From NCBI GenBank assembly GCA_020348925.1, contig CP070758.1:1992862-2010013 (forward strand): DNA of 17,152 bases. The letters are read 5' to 3'. The first letter of the stretch is position 1. Each line of letters begins with the position of its first letter. Positions 7,812 to 15,665 of the stretch are shown piece by piece. Origin of the DNA: Gemmatimonadota bacterium. Lineage in GTDB: Bacteria; JBHIER01; G020348925. The position numbers and the translations under genes were made by a program. The notes below the pieces were generated by a model. It saw only the letters and a program-made list of their open reading frames with translations. It searched no databases and was not told the origin of the DNA.

Positions 7812-7853
7812 GCACTCTTCTCCTTTCGCTTTGACTCGTACTCTGCAACTAAT

Positions 7854-9362
7854 TCACAGGCGCAAACCTCTGGGAACAACCGCTCGCTCCGCAAGATCGA
7901 AAAGACCCTGGATCAAAAGGGCCAGAAGGGCTGCCGGAACGGCACCCTCCAGAATCATTCCGATGTTATCCAATCGGATGCCGGTCAGAAAGGGTTGCCC
8001 GTAGCCGCCGGCCCCGATGAGCGCCCCCAAGGTGGCCGTTCCGATATTGATGACGGCCGATGTTTTCACGCCGGCCAAAATGGTGCTGGAGGCCAGGGGC
8101 AGCTCCACCAGCCGCAGCCGGGTGGCAGGAGGAAGTCCCAGGGCACAGGCCGATTCGATCATCGAGGTCGGAATATCGCGGATTCCCGTAAAGGTGTTGC
8201 GCACAATGGGCAGCAGACTATAGAGAAACAAAGCCACTACTGCCGGGGGGCCGCCGATACCCAGCAGGGGAATCATAAACACCAGCAGGGCCAGGGAAGG
8301 GATCGTCTGTATGATACCCACGACGCCCAAAATGATCTTTTCGCACGACGAGATTTTGACGGCCAGTATACCCAGAGGAATGGCCATTAATATGGCCCCC
8401 GACAGCGAGAGAGCGACCAGAATCAAGTGATCGGTCGTATGCTTCCGGAGACGCTGCCAGAAATGATCATAGGATACATCAACTTGAATACCGAACATCC
8501 CGTGTAAGAAATCGGCTGCGATCTGTTTCTCACGGATCCCTTTGAGTTTGGCCTGCGCGTTCATGGCAATCATTTTCGATTCGGAGATTCGACCGGACAA
8601 CAACTCCAATTGTTCGACAAGCCGGGGCCTGCGCTCTATCACATCCGCGCGGTAAAGCAGGACCGCTTCGTACCGGGGAAAGTACTTCAAATCATCCTCC
8701 AACGCCCGCAGCCCGTAATACTCGATCTCGGCGTCGGTGGAGTACATATCGATGACCTGGATCGCCCCGCTGTCGATTCCCCGATAGGCCAGATCGTGGT
8801 CCAGCCCGCGGACAGAGGTTTGCGGCAGGTTATAATGGGCCCGCAACCCCTGCCAGCCATCGGCCCGGTCCATAAATTCATTGGTGAAGCCAAATTTGAA
8901 GTCAGGATATTTTCGAAGATCGGATATGGTCGTAACGGTGTATTCCTCGGCAAGGCGCTTCTTCATGCCGACGGCATAGGTGTTGTTGAAACCCAGCGGC
9001 CAGCTCATCACGATGCCAAATTCTGAGAGTTTTTCGAGCATATCCGGATCGGTTTGCAGGTCGTATTTCTGCAATATTTCGCGCCGGATGGTACCGGTAT
9101 ATTCGGGATAGATGTCGATATCGCCTTTGAGCAGCGCGTTCCAGAGAACGCGGGTGCCGCCCAATTCCCGCCGATGCTCGGAAGGCAGGCCGGCACTCTG
9201 GACCAGCAGGCATACGATTTCACCCAGGATGACGTTCTCCGTGAACTTTTTCGATCCTATCCTTATCCGAACATCGTCCTCTTCGTCGGTGACGGCGAAT
9301 TGAGGAGAGCTGCACCAGATAAGCCCGACAAGAATCCATATCAAAACGCATCTGGACATCAC
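7854..9362 (-). CDS. ABC transporter substrate-binding/permease fusion, quaternary-amine family (EgtU-like, swapped order)
   Basis: A 502-residue two-domain protein. Residues 1-24 are a signal or anchor sequence. Residues 30-300 are an OpuAC/OpuBC-type binding protein (IGSKKFTENVILGE at 35-48; LGGTRVLWNALLKGDIDIYP then EYTGT at 68-91). Residues 305-500 are an OpuBB-like permease with about five membrane segments and the EAA-type cytoplasmic loop (about 403-422). The conserved IGTATLGALIGAGGYG is at 440-455. This family imports glycine betaine, choline, carnitine or, for EgtU, ergothioneine. As I recall, described EgtU proteins have the permease first and the binding domain last; here the order is reversed, which fits a permease whose N-terminus is outside. 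The start is GTG at 9362 (overlap GTGA with the ATPase; GGAG 7 bases upstream) or the adjacent ATG at 9359. It lies directly upstream of egtD, so ergothioneine, hercynine or another betaine is the inferred substrate. Confidence 0.9.
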   Translation of the reverse strand: MMSRCVLIWILVGLIWCSSPQFAVTDEEDDVRIRIGSKKFTENVILGEIVCLLVQSAGLPSEHRRELGGTRVLWNALLKGDIDIYPEYTGTIRREILQKYDLQTDPDMLEKLSEFGIVMSWPLGFNNTYAVGMKKRLAEEYTVTTISDLRKYPDFKFGFTNEFMDRADGWQGLRAHYNLPQTSVRGLDHDLAYRGIDSGAIQVIDMYSTDAEIEYYGLRALEDDLKYFPRYEAVLLYRADVIERRPRLVEQLELLSGRISESKMIAMNAQAKLKGIREKQIAADFLHGMFGIQVDVSYDHFWQRLRKHTTDHLILVALSLSGAILMAIPLGILAVKISSCEKIILGVVGIIQTIPSLALLVFMIPLLGIGGPPAVVALFLYSLLPIVRNTFTGIRDIPTSMIESACALGLPPATRLRLVELPLASSTILAGVKTSAVINIGTATLGALIGAGGYGQPFLTGIRLDNIGMILEGAVPAALLALLIQGLFDLAERAVVPRGLRL

Positions 9363-10111
9363 ACCTGTTCTCCAGAGGTTTTTTCGAGATGACCCCGCTG
9401 CGCATTGATGAACCGCGTCACAAAAGGATCGGCAGGGGACCTCACGAGTTCTTCAATTGTGCCCTCCTGGATGAACAGACCGTCACGCATTAAGATCATG
9501 GTATCGCCCAGATATGCGGCCTCTCCGAGATCGTGGGTTACCATCAGCACCGTCTTGTGCAGTTTTTGAAAGATGGATTTCAGTTCCGCTTGTACATCGA
9601 AGCGTATGAGCGGATCCAACGCACCTAGGGGTTCGTCCATGAGCAACAGTTCGGGATCCAGCATCAGTGCCCGCATCAAACTCACCCGCTGTCTTTGTCC
9701 GCCTGAAAGATGGGCGGGATAGCGCGACAGTCCGTCCGCCGGGAATTGCGTCAATTCAATGAGCTCGGAAAGGCGTCTTTCTATTTCGGATCTCGACCAA
9801 CCCAGATAGGACGCCATCAGGGTGATATTTTGACGCGTCGTGAAATGTGGGAACAACCCCCCTTCCTGGATCACATAGCCCATCCTGCGGCGCAGTCGCA
9901 GGACCGTCTCCGGCAGGATCCGTTCTCCTCGGAAGGCAATGGTGCCGGAATCGGGGGAGACAAGACCGATAATCAGACGCAGAATCGTCGATTTGCCGCA
10001 TCCGCTGGGGCCGATGAGTACTGTTGTTTGGCCCTCCTGAACCTCGAGGTCAACGGACCGCACGGCCTCGATGCGATCGAAGGATTTGGAAACATTGACT
10101 AAGGAGAGCAT
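9359..10111 (-). CDS. ABC transporter ATPase, quaternary-amine/ergothioneine-type
   Basis: A 250-residue ABC ATPase that powers the membrane fusion protein encoded next to it. All motifs are present: Walker A GPSGCGKS (34-41), Q-loop Gln82 in VIQEGG, signature LSGGQ (135-139), Walker B LLLMDEP (155-161) with catalytic Glu160, D-loop ALD (164-166) and H-loop His193. It resembles the ATPases of the ProV/OpuCA/EgtV group but stops after the core domain (about 240 residues). It lacks the C-terminal CBS pair of the osmoregulated members, so ionic-strength gating is not expected. Its TGA stop overlaps the start of the permease fusion. The ATG at 10111 has no good Shine-Dalgarno sequence. It is separated from the amidohydrolase gene by 115 bases with no evident terminator, so the operon could start here or further upstream. 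Confidence 0.93.
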   Translation of the reverse strand: MLSLVNVSKSFDRIEAVRSVDLEVQEGQTTVLIGPSGCGKSTILRLIIGLVSPDSGTIAFRGERILPETVLRLRRRMGYVIQEGGLFPHFTTRQNITLMASYLGWSRSEIERRLSELIELTQFPADGLSRYPAHLSGGQRQRVSLMRALMLDPELLLMDEPLGALDPLIRFDVQAELKSIFQKLHKTVLMVTHDLGEAAYLGDTMILMRDGLFIQEGTIEELVRSPADPFVTRFINAQRGHLEKTSGEQV

Positions 10112-10226
10112 AACATGTCAGAGGCAAAACGTCGTTTCGTTTTCAGCAACGTCCCTACTGGACGGCGTTCCGGCGCCACCGGGAGTCAGGTTCCCTGAGT
10201 GACGGTTTGAATACAACTCATGAAAA
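10112..10226. other. 115-bp gap upstream of the transporter/ergothioneine genes
   Basis: This is the only sizeable gap before the ABC-egtD-MES block. On the minus strand there are GC-rich short self-complementary stretches (CCGG-tggcg-CCGG) and a bulged AACG...GTCC/GGGACGTT pairing, but no T-run to make a terminator. I found no convincing -35/-10 pair. It may hold the block's own promoter or simply be a spacer in a longer transcript. Confidence 0.3.
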
Positions 10227-12236
10227 CTATTTCAGGAAAACAATCTTTTTCGTGTCGACAATGCCGTTCCCCTTCAGACAGCAGAAATAGAGGCCTGACG
10301 CTGTGTGTTTGCCCGCATCGTCCAGACCGTCCCAATGAACCGAATTAACACCTGGGTCGCACCGTCCATTGACCAACACACGAATTCTTTCACCGAGGAT
10401 GGTGTAGACAGACAACTCGACGTGCGTCGAAAGCGGAATGTGAAATTGAATCGTCGTGGACGGATTGAACGGGTTCGGGTGATTCTGCAACAATCGGAAG
10501 CATTCCGGGACGTTATGCTGGTCCTCGTCAGATTGTACGGACGTAAACGGATTCAGTCCAGCGTCGTAGACAATCTCGCCGCCCACGATCGTCATCTCCG
10601 AGACCAGATCGATCAGTTCCGCGGGACTCATGGTGTACAGGTCGTGGGACCAGATGACGAGGTCGGCGTACTTCCCCGGTTCCAGCGAGCCGGTGGTGGA
10701 CTCGGCGAATCCGGCGTAGGCCGATCCCATGGTGTGGACGCGGAGGGCTTCCCCCATGGTGAGTTTTTCACTGGGATTGTATTCGAACCCGGATTGTGGG
10801 CTCCGCCGCAGCGTGGCGCCGTGGAAAGCATATTTGGGCTCCTGGTAGGGCGAGGCCGGTACGTCACAGCCGAAGGCCAGGGGAATCCCCATATCCAGCA
10901 TGGTCTTGAGCGGCAGATAGCGTTCCATGGTGAGACTGTCCGTGGCTTCACTGATGCCATCGCTGTACCACGCAATCCACTGGGGCTGGGTGGAGAGAAT
11001 GATGTTGTTCTCCTTCATCCGCTGCACAGCGGCTGTGGTCGGAAAGAAACCATGTTCGATCCGGTGCCGGGGATCGGGTCGGGGACTGGCCCCCATGGCC
11101 TCTTCAAAGGCCGTCAGGACCATGTCGATGCCTTGATCCCCTCCCACATGAATCGCCACCTGAAGGCCGGTATCGTGGAGTATTCGCACGATGCGGTTTA
11201 TCTCCTCCTGGGAATGGTAGGGATAGGAAATCTCTGAGGCATACAGGCTCTTGTCGTACATTAAAATCGTCCGCGCGGCAATCCCGCCGTCCATGGCCAG
11301 TTTCCAGCCGGCGAACCTGAAAAGACCCGAGTCGTCCGGCCGAAATATCCGGGCAAGAGAATCGGCCTCTTCTTCGTCATCGATATAGAGCAATGTGTAG
11401 AGCCGGACCTTGAGCCGGCCGCTTTCGGCGAATTCTCTGTAGAGCAGGATGTCCCTGGCGCTGCCGACAATGACATCCTGAATCGAGGTGTACCCGGCCT
11501 CTAAGCAGAGCTGCTGACCCCGTTCGATATCCTCGAATTTTTCCTCGTCGCTGCGACCGCCGTATCCGGTGGCATGCTTCCCCACCAGGTTTTCGGCCGG
11601 ATAATGGGATAAGATGCCTGTCGGTTGGCCATGATCGTCGTGCATGATGAGGCTGCCTGGGGGATTCGGTGTGCTGCTGTCGATTTCTGCGATTTCCAGG
11701 GCAGGGGTGTTCACCACGGCGAACTGACCGCTGGAATGACGAAGATACGCCGGATTGAGCGGCGCGACCGAGTCGATGTCCCAGCGATCCACGGTCTCAC
11801 CGGACTGCAGGGCGAAACCCTGATTACCCGAGATCCAATCTCCCGGACTCAACTGCTGAGCATAGTCTCCCACAACCTGCAGGAGATCGGCCTTGGAGGT
11901 GACGACGGGATGCCGTATGTTGAGATAACCAGGCCAGAACTGCTGACCGTAATACATCATGTGATAGTGGGAATCGATCAGACCCGGCGTCACGGTTTTC
12001 CCATTGAGATCGATCATTTTGGACTGCGGTCCTGCCAAGGTGAATATATCAGGGTCACTCCCCACGGCGAGTATGGTGTCCCCCTTGACAGCCACCGCCT
12101 GGAAGATATTGTTCTCATCATCGACCGTGATCACCTTTCCGTTGAAAAGGATCAGGTCCGCCTCCTCGAGGGCAAATACGAATGTTGAACCGACAAAAAG
12201 TATCCATCCGATAACCAGCGCTATTCCAGTCTTCAT
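10227..12236 (-). CDS. Secreted amidohydrolase (family 3, YtcJ/NfdA-like) with T9SS C-terminal domain
   Basis: A 669-residue exported metal-dependent amidohydrolase. Residues 1-22 are a signal peptide. The amidohydrolase-3 core follows: VTPGLIDSHYHM with metal ligands His90 and His92, the GWKLAMDGG block with the usual bridging-Lys region, IHVGGDQ, RIEHG and GCDVPASP with the catalytic Asp. Family members hydrolyse N-substituted formamides and other C-N bonds, but the substrate cannot be read from sequence. The last 80 residues are a type IX secretion sorting domain: LLQNHPNPFNPSTTIQF, then a beta-sandwich ending SGLYFCCLKGNG...KKIVFLK. The protein is therefore expected to cross the outer membrane and be surface-attached or released. 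The ATG at 12236 is chosen over the TTG at 12260 because AAGGGGG lies 7 bases upstream and the signal peptide follows at once. It lies 95 bases downstream of the Cys-rich gene. A link to ergothioneine metabolism is possible but only by position. Confidence 0.9.
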   Translation of the reverse strand: MKTGIALVIGWILFVGSTFVFALEEADLILFNGKVITVDDENNIFQAVAVKGDTILAVGSDPDIFTLAGPQSKMIDLNGKTVTPGLIDSHYHMMYYGQQFWPGYLNIRHPVVTSKADLLQVVGDYAQQLSPGDWISGNQGFALQSGETVDRWDIDSVAPLNPAYLRHSSGQFAVVNTPALEIAEIDSSTPNPPGSLIMHDDHGQPTGILSHYPAENLVGKHATGYGGRSDEEKFEDIERGQQLCLEAGYTSIQDVIVGSARDILLYREFAESGRLKVRLYTLLYIDDEEEADSLARIFRPDDSGLFRFAGWKLAMDGGIAARTILMYDKSLYASEISYPYHSQEEINRIVRILHDTGLQVAIHVGGDQGIDMVLTAFEEAMGASPRPDPRHRIEHGFFPTTAAVQRMKENNIILSTQPQWIAWYSDGISEATDSLTMERYLPLKTMLDMGIPLAFGCDVPASPYQEPKYAFHGATLRRSPQSGFEYNPSEKLTMGEALRVHTMGSAYAGFAESTTGSLEPGKYADLVIWSHDLYTMSPAELIDLVSEMTIVGGEIVYDAGLNPFTSVQSDEDQHNVPECFRLLQNHPNPFNPSTTIQFHIPLSTHVELSVYTILGERIRVLVNGRCDPGVNSVHWDGLDDAGKHTASGLYFCCLKGNGIVDTKKIVFLK

Positions 12237-12331
12237 GATTAGCCCCCTTCCAGACTTCAATTTCGAGAAACGTGATTTAAACTTCCTGTACTTTGGATGT
12301 TAGACACGAACAAAAAGTGTCCCGCGCTTTG

Positions 12332-12808
12332 CTATTCTTCAAATGTTACATTAAACGCACAAACATCATCGCCATGACCTATTGATTGAACAAGGTCCAC
12401 GTTGACGCGCCCCCGACAGACCGCAGAAAAAAGGCTCTCCATCAGGCCTAAAGAACACAGACAATGGACCGGATTCGGCTTGGCAAGACCAGCTCTCACA
12501 AGGGTACAGTTACATTCTCCGATGACCAGACGGGCCTCGTTGTCTTGTTTTTCCCAACAGCTGGCGAGATTATGACTCTGTGACCGCCGCCGATTCATAG
12601 CACCGAGAAGCTCGCCCACGGATTCCGGATTTTTACCAAGTATTTGTCTGCACTCATCAAGGATCTGAACCGAACATTTTTCCCCGGCAGCTTTCATCAC
12701 TTCTTGTGTCACAGTCTGATTGCTCCGTTCGGCAAGACAGGTCTCCAAAGCGTCAATCCAGTTCAAGGTGAGCTCAACAGTCTTTTGTGGGATATCCGTT
12801 CTCTCCAT
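12332..12808 (-). CDS. Cys-rich small protein, possibly V4R/ATC-hydrolase-like
   Basis: A 158-residue cytoplasmic protein (no signal or membrane segment) that I cannot assign firmly. It has ten Cys: 24, 45, 53, 84, 99, 101, 116, 118, 131 and 150. These include two CxC pairs (ECNCT at 98-102 and HCLCS at 115-119), which suggests metal, Fe-S or sulfur binding. The N-terminal half is helical and acidic. The C-terminal half (FSAVCRGRVNVDLVQSIGHGDDVCAFNV) resembles the end of V4R or 2-amino-thiazoline-carboxylate-hydrolase-like domains, in which a G-D-x-C-x-F strand closes the fold. That resemblance is by eye and weak. The ribosome site is excellent: AAGGAGG, 7 bases before the ATG. It is the first gene of the same-strand run leading to the transporter and ergothioneine genes. 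It could sense or carry sulfur or metal, but that is speculation. Confidence 0.75.
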   Translation of the reverse strand: MERTDIPQKTVELTLNWIDALETCLAERSNQTVTQEVMKAAGEKCSVQILDECRQILGKNPESVGELLGAMNRRRSQSHNLASCWEKQDNEARLVIGECNCTLVRAGLAKPNPVHCLCSLGLMESLFSAVCRGRVNVDLVQSIGHGDDVCAFNVTFEE

Positions 12809-13210
12809 TATTGCTCCTCCTTAACAGGAAACGCCTAATCTCCGTGCGTGCTCTGTTGCATTCAACAATCGGCATTCGGCATCTGACTTTCGTTTCAAAG
12901 AAGCACAAGAATAAAACTCACCTCACGAAATCTTCCGTCGCTTGCAAATGAGATGTCAGTTGATTGCTCCTGTATATCCCATTCTACTGAAGCATATAAA
13001 ATTGTGGACGAAAGTCAAGAATAAAATGGGTGCACGCGAAAAAGTGCTAATGTGTGAAGCGAACATGCATCGATGCGAAGAGGCGTAAAAGGGTAAAACA
13101 TCACGTGTCTTCTTTTGACTCAAAAAAACATTTCATTCTGTGAACTCCGTCAGAGAATCGCGTCTTCTATAAATGAAGGAAAAAAATAACCGCTTATTTT
13201 TTGATCTTTT
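12809..13210. other. 402-bp intergenic region upstream of the Cys-rich gene
   Basis: No gene was found. It separates the S41-type gene (stop at 13211) from the head of the ergothioneine-linked run. It contains a candidate minus-strand promoter (12992-13019) and, next to the S41 stop, an AT-rich short palindrome followed by a T-run (AAATAA-gcgg-TTATTTTTTT on the minus strand, about 13181-13196). The latter could act as a weak terminator. This is the most likely place for the cluster's main transcription start and for any operator. Confidence 0.45.
12992..13019 (-). promoter_or_regulatory. Candidate sigma70-type promoter for the Cys-rich gene and the run downstream
   Basis: Reading the minus strand, TTGACT (13014-13019) is followed after 16 bases by TATGCT (12992-12997), a near-consensus -35 and a partial -10. 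It would give a leader of about 180 bases before the ATG at 12808. The spacing is acceptable, but the -10 is weak and the leader long. Bacteroidota-type promoters differ from this consensus, so the call depends on the phylum. Confidence 0.35.
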
Positions 13211-14962
13211 TTATTGTTTCGATTCCATGTTCATCATTTTCTCAAGTTGGGCAATCATTTTCACAGCATTCTCATTGTCGGGATTCAGTTCGAGTGACTT
13301 CTTGTAGTATTGTATGGCTGCTGGATTGTCTCCGGTTCTCATAAAATATTCCGCGTAGCTATCCCAACCGTTAAAAGAATTTGGGAATACTTTTACATTG
13401 AGCTCAAAGGCGAAACGGGCTTCTTCCATCTTGTTTTGATTCATGTAATCATAACCCATATTGTTCACTGCTGATTCAAAGTTGTATTTGGCGCTGATCG
13501 GGAATGTGAACGGTGTGATGTTCAATTCGTTTTTGTGTACACCCCAATCATAGTTTATTTCATTGAAGAAATTTAGTGCTGGTTTCGGTCCATTTGCATG
13601 CAGCACCGTTTCTACTGCTTTTACTCCGTCTGTAAATATTGCTTCAAGCGCTGGGTCTGCCCCTGAGAAAAAATCCGAAGATGAAAACGGTGCCGGGTAA
13701 TGAGGAGGAATTATAGAGTTTTTTCCAGCGGGCCACACAATGTTGAAATATTCCGACGAGACGAAGAGCGTTGCACCACTGTTTGGCAATGTTCCGCGGT
13801 TTACCATATCACTGAACATATTTTGCGCCGCTCCTGTCGGTTCACCCACAAGCAACGTTTGAGTGTGAAGCATCATCTCGGCGACGAGCAAAACAGCGGC
13901 ACTGAATGATCTTCGCCCGATGAGAGTGTAGAGATGTCCAAGTCTATTAATATTCTCTCGCTTGATAATCTCATTGATGAAGGGCAGAACCATCGGTCCG
14001 TTGCCGCCGTCGTTAAAGCGTAAGTCGAGAATAAATTTGTCAATATTGTCAGCATTATAATCAAAGTATTCAAACATTCTTTGATAGAACTTCTCAAAGC
14101 TTTCATTCTGCTGATGCCTGATCAGATTGAATTGCACATACATTGCCTTGTGCTCATTATCGTGTTCGAACCAGTAATTATGATTCCCATCCAGGTGTTT
14201 CAAAAAGAGAGGGGATTCTTTTTCTCTACCTGTAAATGCCGACGCAAAGGGTATTCCTTCAGGCCCGATGTCCATGCCGCGAAGGATGTTGTTCGCGCCA
14301 GTTGGCGTAACGGCAAATAAAACAATTTCGTCTTCCATTCCGTCTACGGTTTCAATTAAGAGTGGTAACTTTTTTGCCGTTTCGGTGATACCGAGACCGT
14401 AAGTGAGCTTGCAAGTGATAACAATCAGCGGTACTTGTTCTTTTTTATAAAAATCATTATCAGCATATGCAAGCGTACCGGCCCTTTTGAAAGCCTCTTC
14501 TGCGGAGAGCTGTCCTATTTTTATTACTCTTGAACCGATATATTTGGCATGTTCTTCAGCGATACCTGTAATAAAAATACCATCAGTAAATTCATACAAT
14601 CGCACAGGAAATATGTCGCTATATCCCTGCAAATTATTTGCATTCAGCGACGTGTGCCCATCGCGAAGAGAGGCGACAACCTGACGTATGGCGGTGAGGC
14701 ATTCTTCTTCAAAGTGACTGTTTCTAATCTTTTGTTCGGCTTGTGCTACTGTACGTTCAAAATCATCTTTACTTATCCGGTAAAAAATATCCGGATGCTT
14801 ATCTCTAAGTGTTTTTGTTACCCAATTCAGATCCTCGAGCCACTGCTGTCGGGTGAATTGTGTGCTGTTCTGGGTATGTACCATACTGAAGGTGCATAAC
14901 AAAAGTACAAGGGAAAGGAGGTGATTTTTTCGCAAGACATATTTTTTCGATAATGATTTCAT
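13211..14962 (-). CDS. Exported S41-like peptidase homologue with C-terminal TPR repeats
   Basis: A 583-residue protein with a signal peptide (about 1-30) and a C-terminal-processing-peptidase-like (S41) domain at about 35-450. The family blocks are RDGHTSLN (101-107), a beta-strand FILDLRFNDGGNG (310-322) and RRSFSAAV (351-357), where Ser354 is the likely nucleophile, followed by LLVGEPTGA (370-378). The usual CtpA lysine is not obvious. A Ser/His/Glu arrangement using His103 and Glu374, as in tricorn-type members, is possible. Residues 495-570 contain two TPR-like repeats (DYMNQNKMEEARFAFE and AAIQYYKKSLELNPDN). It is expected in the periplasm or outside. GAGGAG lies 6 bases before the ATG. 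The gene is AT-richer than the ergothioneine cluster and typical of Bacteroidota, so it may be of separate origin. The substrate is unknown. Confidence 0.85.
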   Translation of the reverse strand: MKSLSKKYVLRKNHLLSLVLLLCTFSMVHTQNSTQFTRQQWLEDLNWVTKTLRDKHPDIFYRISKDDFERTVAQAEQKIRNSHFEEECLTAIRQVVASLRDGHTSLNANNLQGYSDIFPVRLYEFTDGIFITGIAEEHAKYIGSRVIKIGQLSAEEAFKRAGTLAYADNDFYKKEQVPLIVITCKLTYGLGITETAKKLPLLIETVDGMEDEIVLFAVTPTGANNILRGMDIGPEGIPFASAFTGREKESPLFLKHLDGNHNYWFEHDNEHKAMYVQFNLIRHQQNESFEKFYQRMFEYFDYNADNIDKFILDLRFNDGGNGPMVLPFINEIIKRENINRLGHLYTLIGRRSFSAAVLLVAEMMLHTQTLLVGEPTGAAQNMFSDMVNRGTLPNSGATLFVSSEYFNIVWPAGKNSIIPPHYPAPFSSSDFFSGADPALEAIFTDGVKAVETVLHANGPKPALNFFNEINYDWGVHKNELNITPFTFPISAKYNFESAVNNMGYDYMNQNKMEEARFAFELNVKVFPNSFNGWDSYAEYFMRTGDNPAAIQYYKKSLELNPDNENAVKMIAQLEKMMNMESKQ

Positions 14963-15070
14963 TCTTTTCTCCTCACTGTAACTGTTTTTGAAAATATCAT
15001 TTTGGTATCACTGTTCCACAAGGGATAATTGTTACAACCGATCCGCTAAGATTCGGTACGAGTGAGTGTT

Positions 15071-15510
15071 TTAATGACTATCGATGTAATGTATAACCTC
15101 TTGCTGAAGGAAATTCATGAACTTATCCGCTCCCCCACTTGTTGGAAATCTCTTCCTTTCTTGTTCTCCGGGCTCAGGAGTGAAATCTCTATTGCCATCG
15201 CTATTGGTAATTCCAACAACCAATAATTGAGGAATATAATCTATTTTGGTCAGAAAATGTACGATTCCTGTTGCATAGTGAAATGCATATTCTGCCTCTA
15301 ACAGATATAAAACTGGATACGTTTATTCATCCGATTGTAACCTGGGGGAGTAGAACCCATAATATTTCATGTTTCATGCAATATTTTCGATTCGAGAGCT
15401 ATCGAATTTCCTATTATTACAGGATGGGAAGGTTGTTGGTCAATCACAGAGCATACATTTCCTAAGATGGCAAAAATAAGAAGAAGAACTTTTTTGATTT
15501 CAACTCTCAA
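15071..15510 (-). pseudogene. Decayed, truncated alpha/beta-hydrolase esterase (COG2819-like)
   Basis: Joining two minus-strand frames gives the N-terminal third of a periplasmic esterase. It has a signal sequence (IKKVLLLIFAILGNVCS), then IGNSIALESKILHET, an in-frame TGA, GSTPPGYNRMNKR, a frameshift at about 15318, then PVLYLLEAEYAFHYATGIVHF, IPQLLVVGITNSDGNRDFTP and FPTSGGADKFMNFLQQEVIHYI, ending at TAA (15071-15073). These blocks match family patterns such as YPVLYLLDG, VVGIxNTDRxRDLTP and SGGADKF. The GHSxGG nucleophile region that should follow is missing, so the gene is both disrupted and 3'-truncated. Its start is uncertain (TTG at 15510, or further upstream). It lies just upstream of the S41/TPR gene. 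Esterases of this group often carry C-terminal TPRs, so the two may once have been related neighbours. Confidence 0.75.
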
Positions 15511-15526
15511 TTTTAAACTGCTTTCT

Positions 15527-15553
15527 TTGAGAAACCGGCAATCGGTTCCTCAA
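15527..15553 (-). terminator. 11-bp stem hairpin between the FISUMP gene and the esterase pseudogene
   Basis: On the minus strand TTGAGGAACCG and CGGTTTCTCAA pair around a 5-base loop (ATTGC), with one G-U pair. It stands about 110 bases after the FISUMP stop codon. The stem is good but is followed by AAGAAAG, not a T-run, so if it acts in termination or 3'-end protection it is not a classical intrinsic terminator. Confidence 0.3.
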
Positions 15554-15665
15554 GAACGCTCACAAAACAGCCGACAGTGTACACGCATTACGGAAATATG
15601 GGGTTTCGGCAAGGGATAATGAACTGCCCCGGTTCCGTTGCGCTCGTACTGCAACACATAAGCAC

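Noticed and set aside
7854-10111. An ordinary osmoprotectant (glycine betaine) importer
   Set aside because: Not fully excluded, but the ATPase lacks the CBS domains of osmoregulated systems and the genes are tightly packed with egtD and MES, so an ergothioneine-related substrate is preferred.
13181-13204. A rho-independent terminator after the S41 gene
   Set aside because: The AAATAA/TTATTT stem is short and AT-only, too weak to call as a feature; noted only in the gap description.
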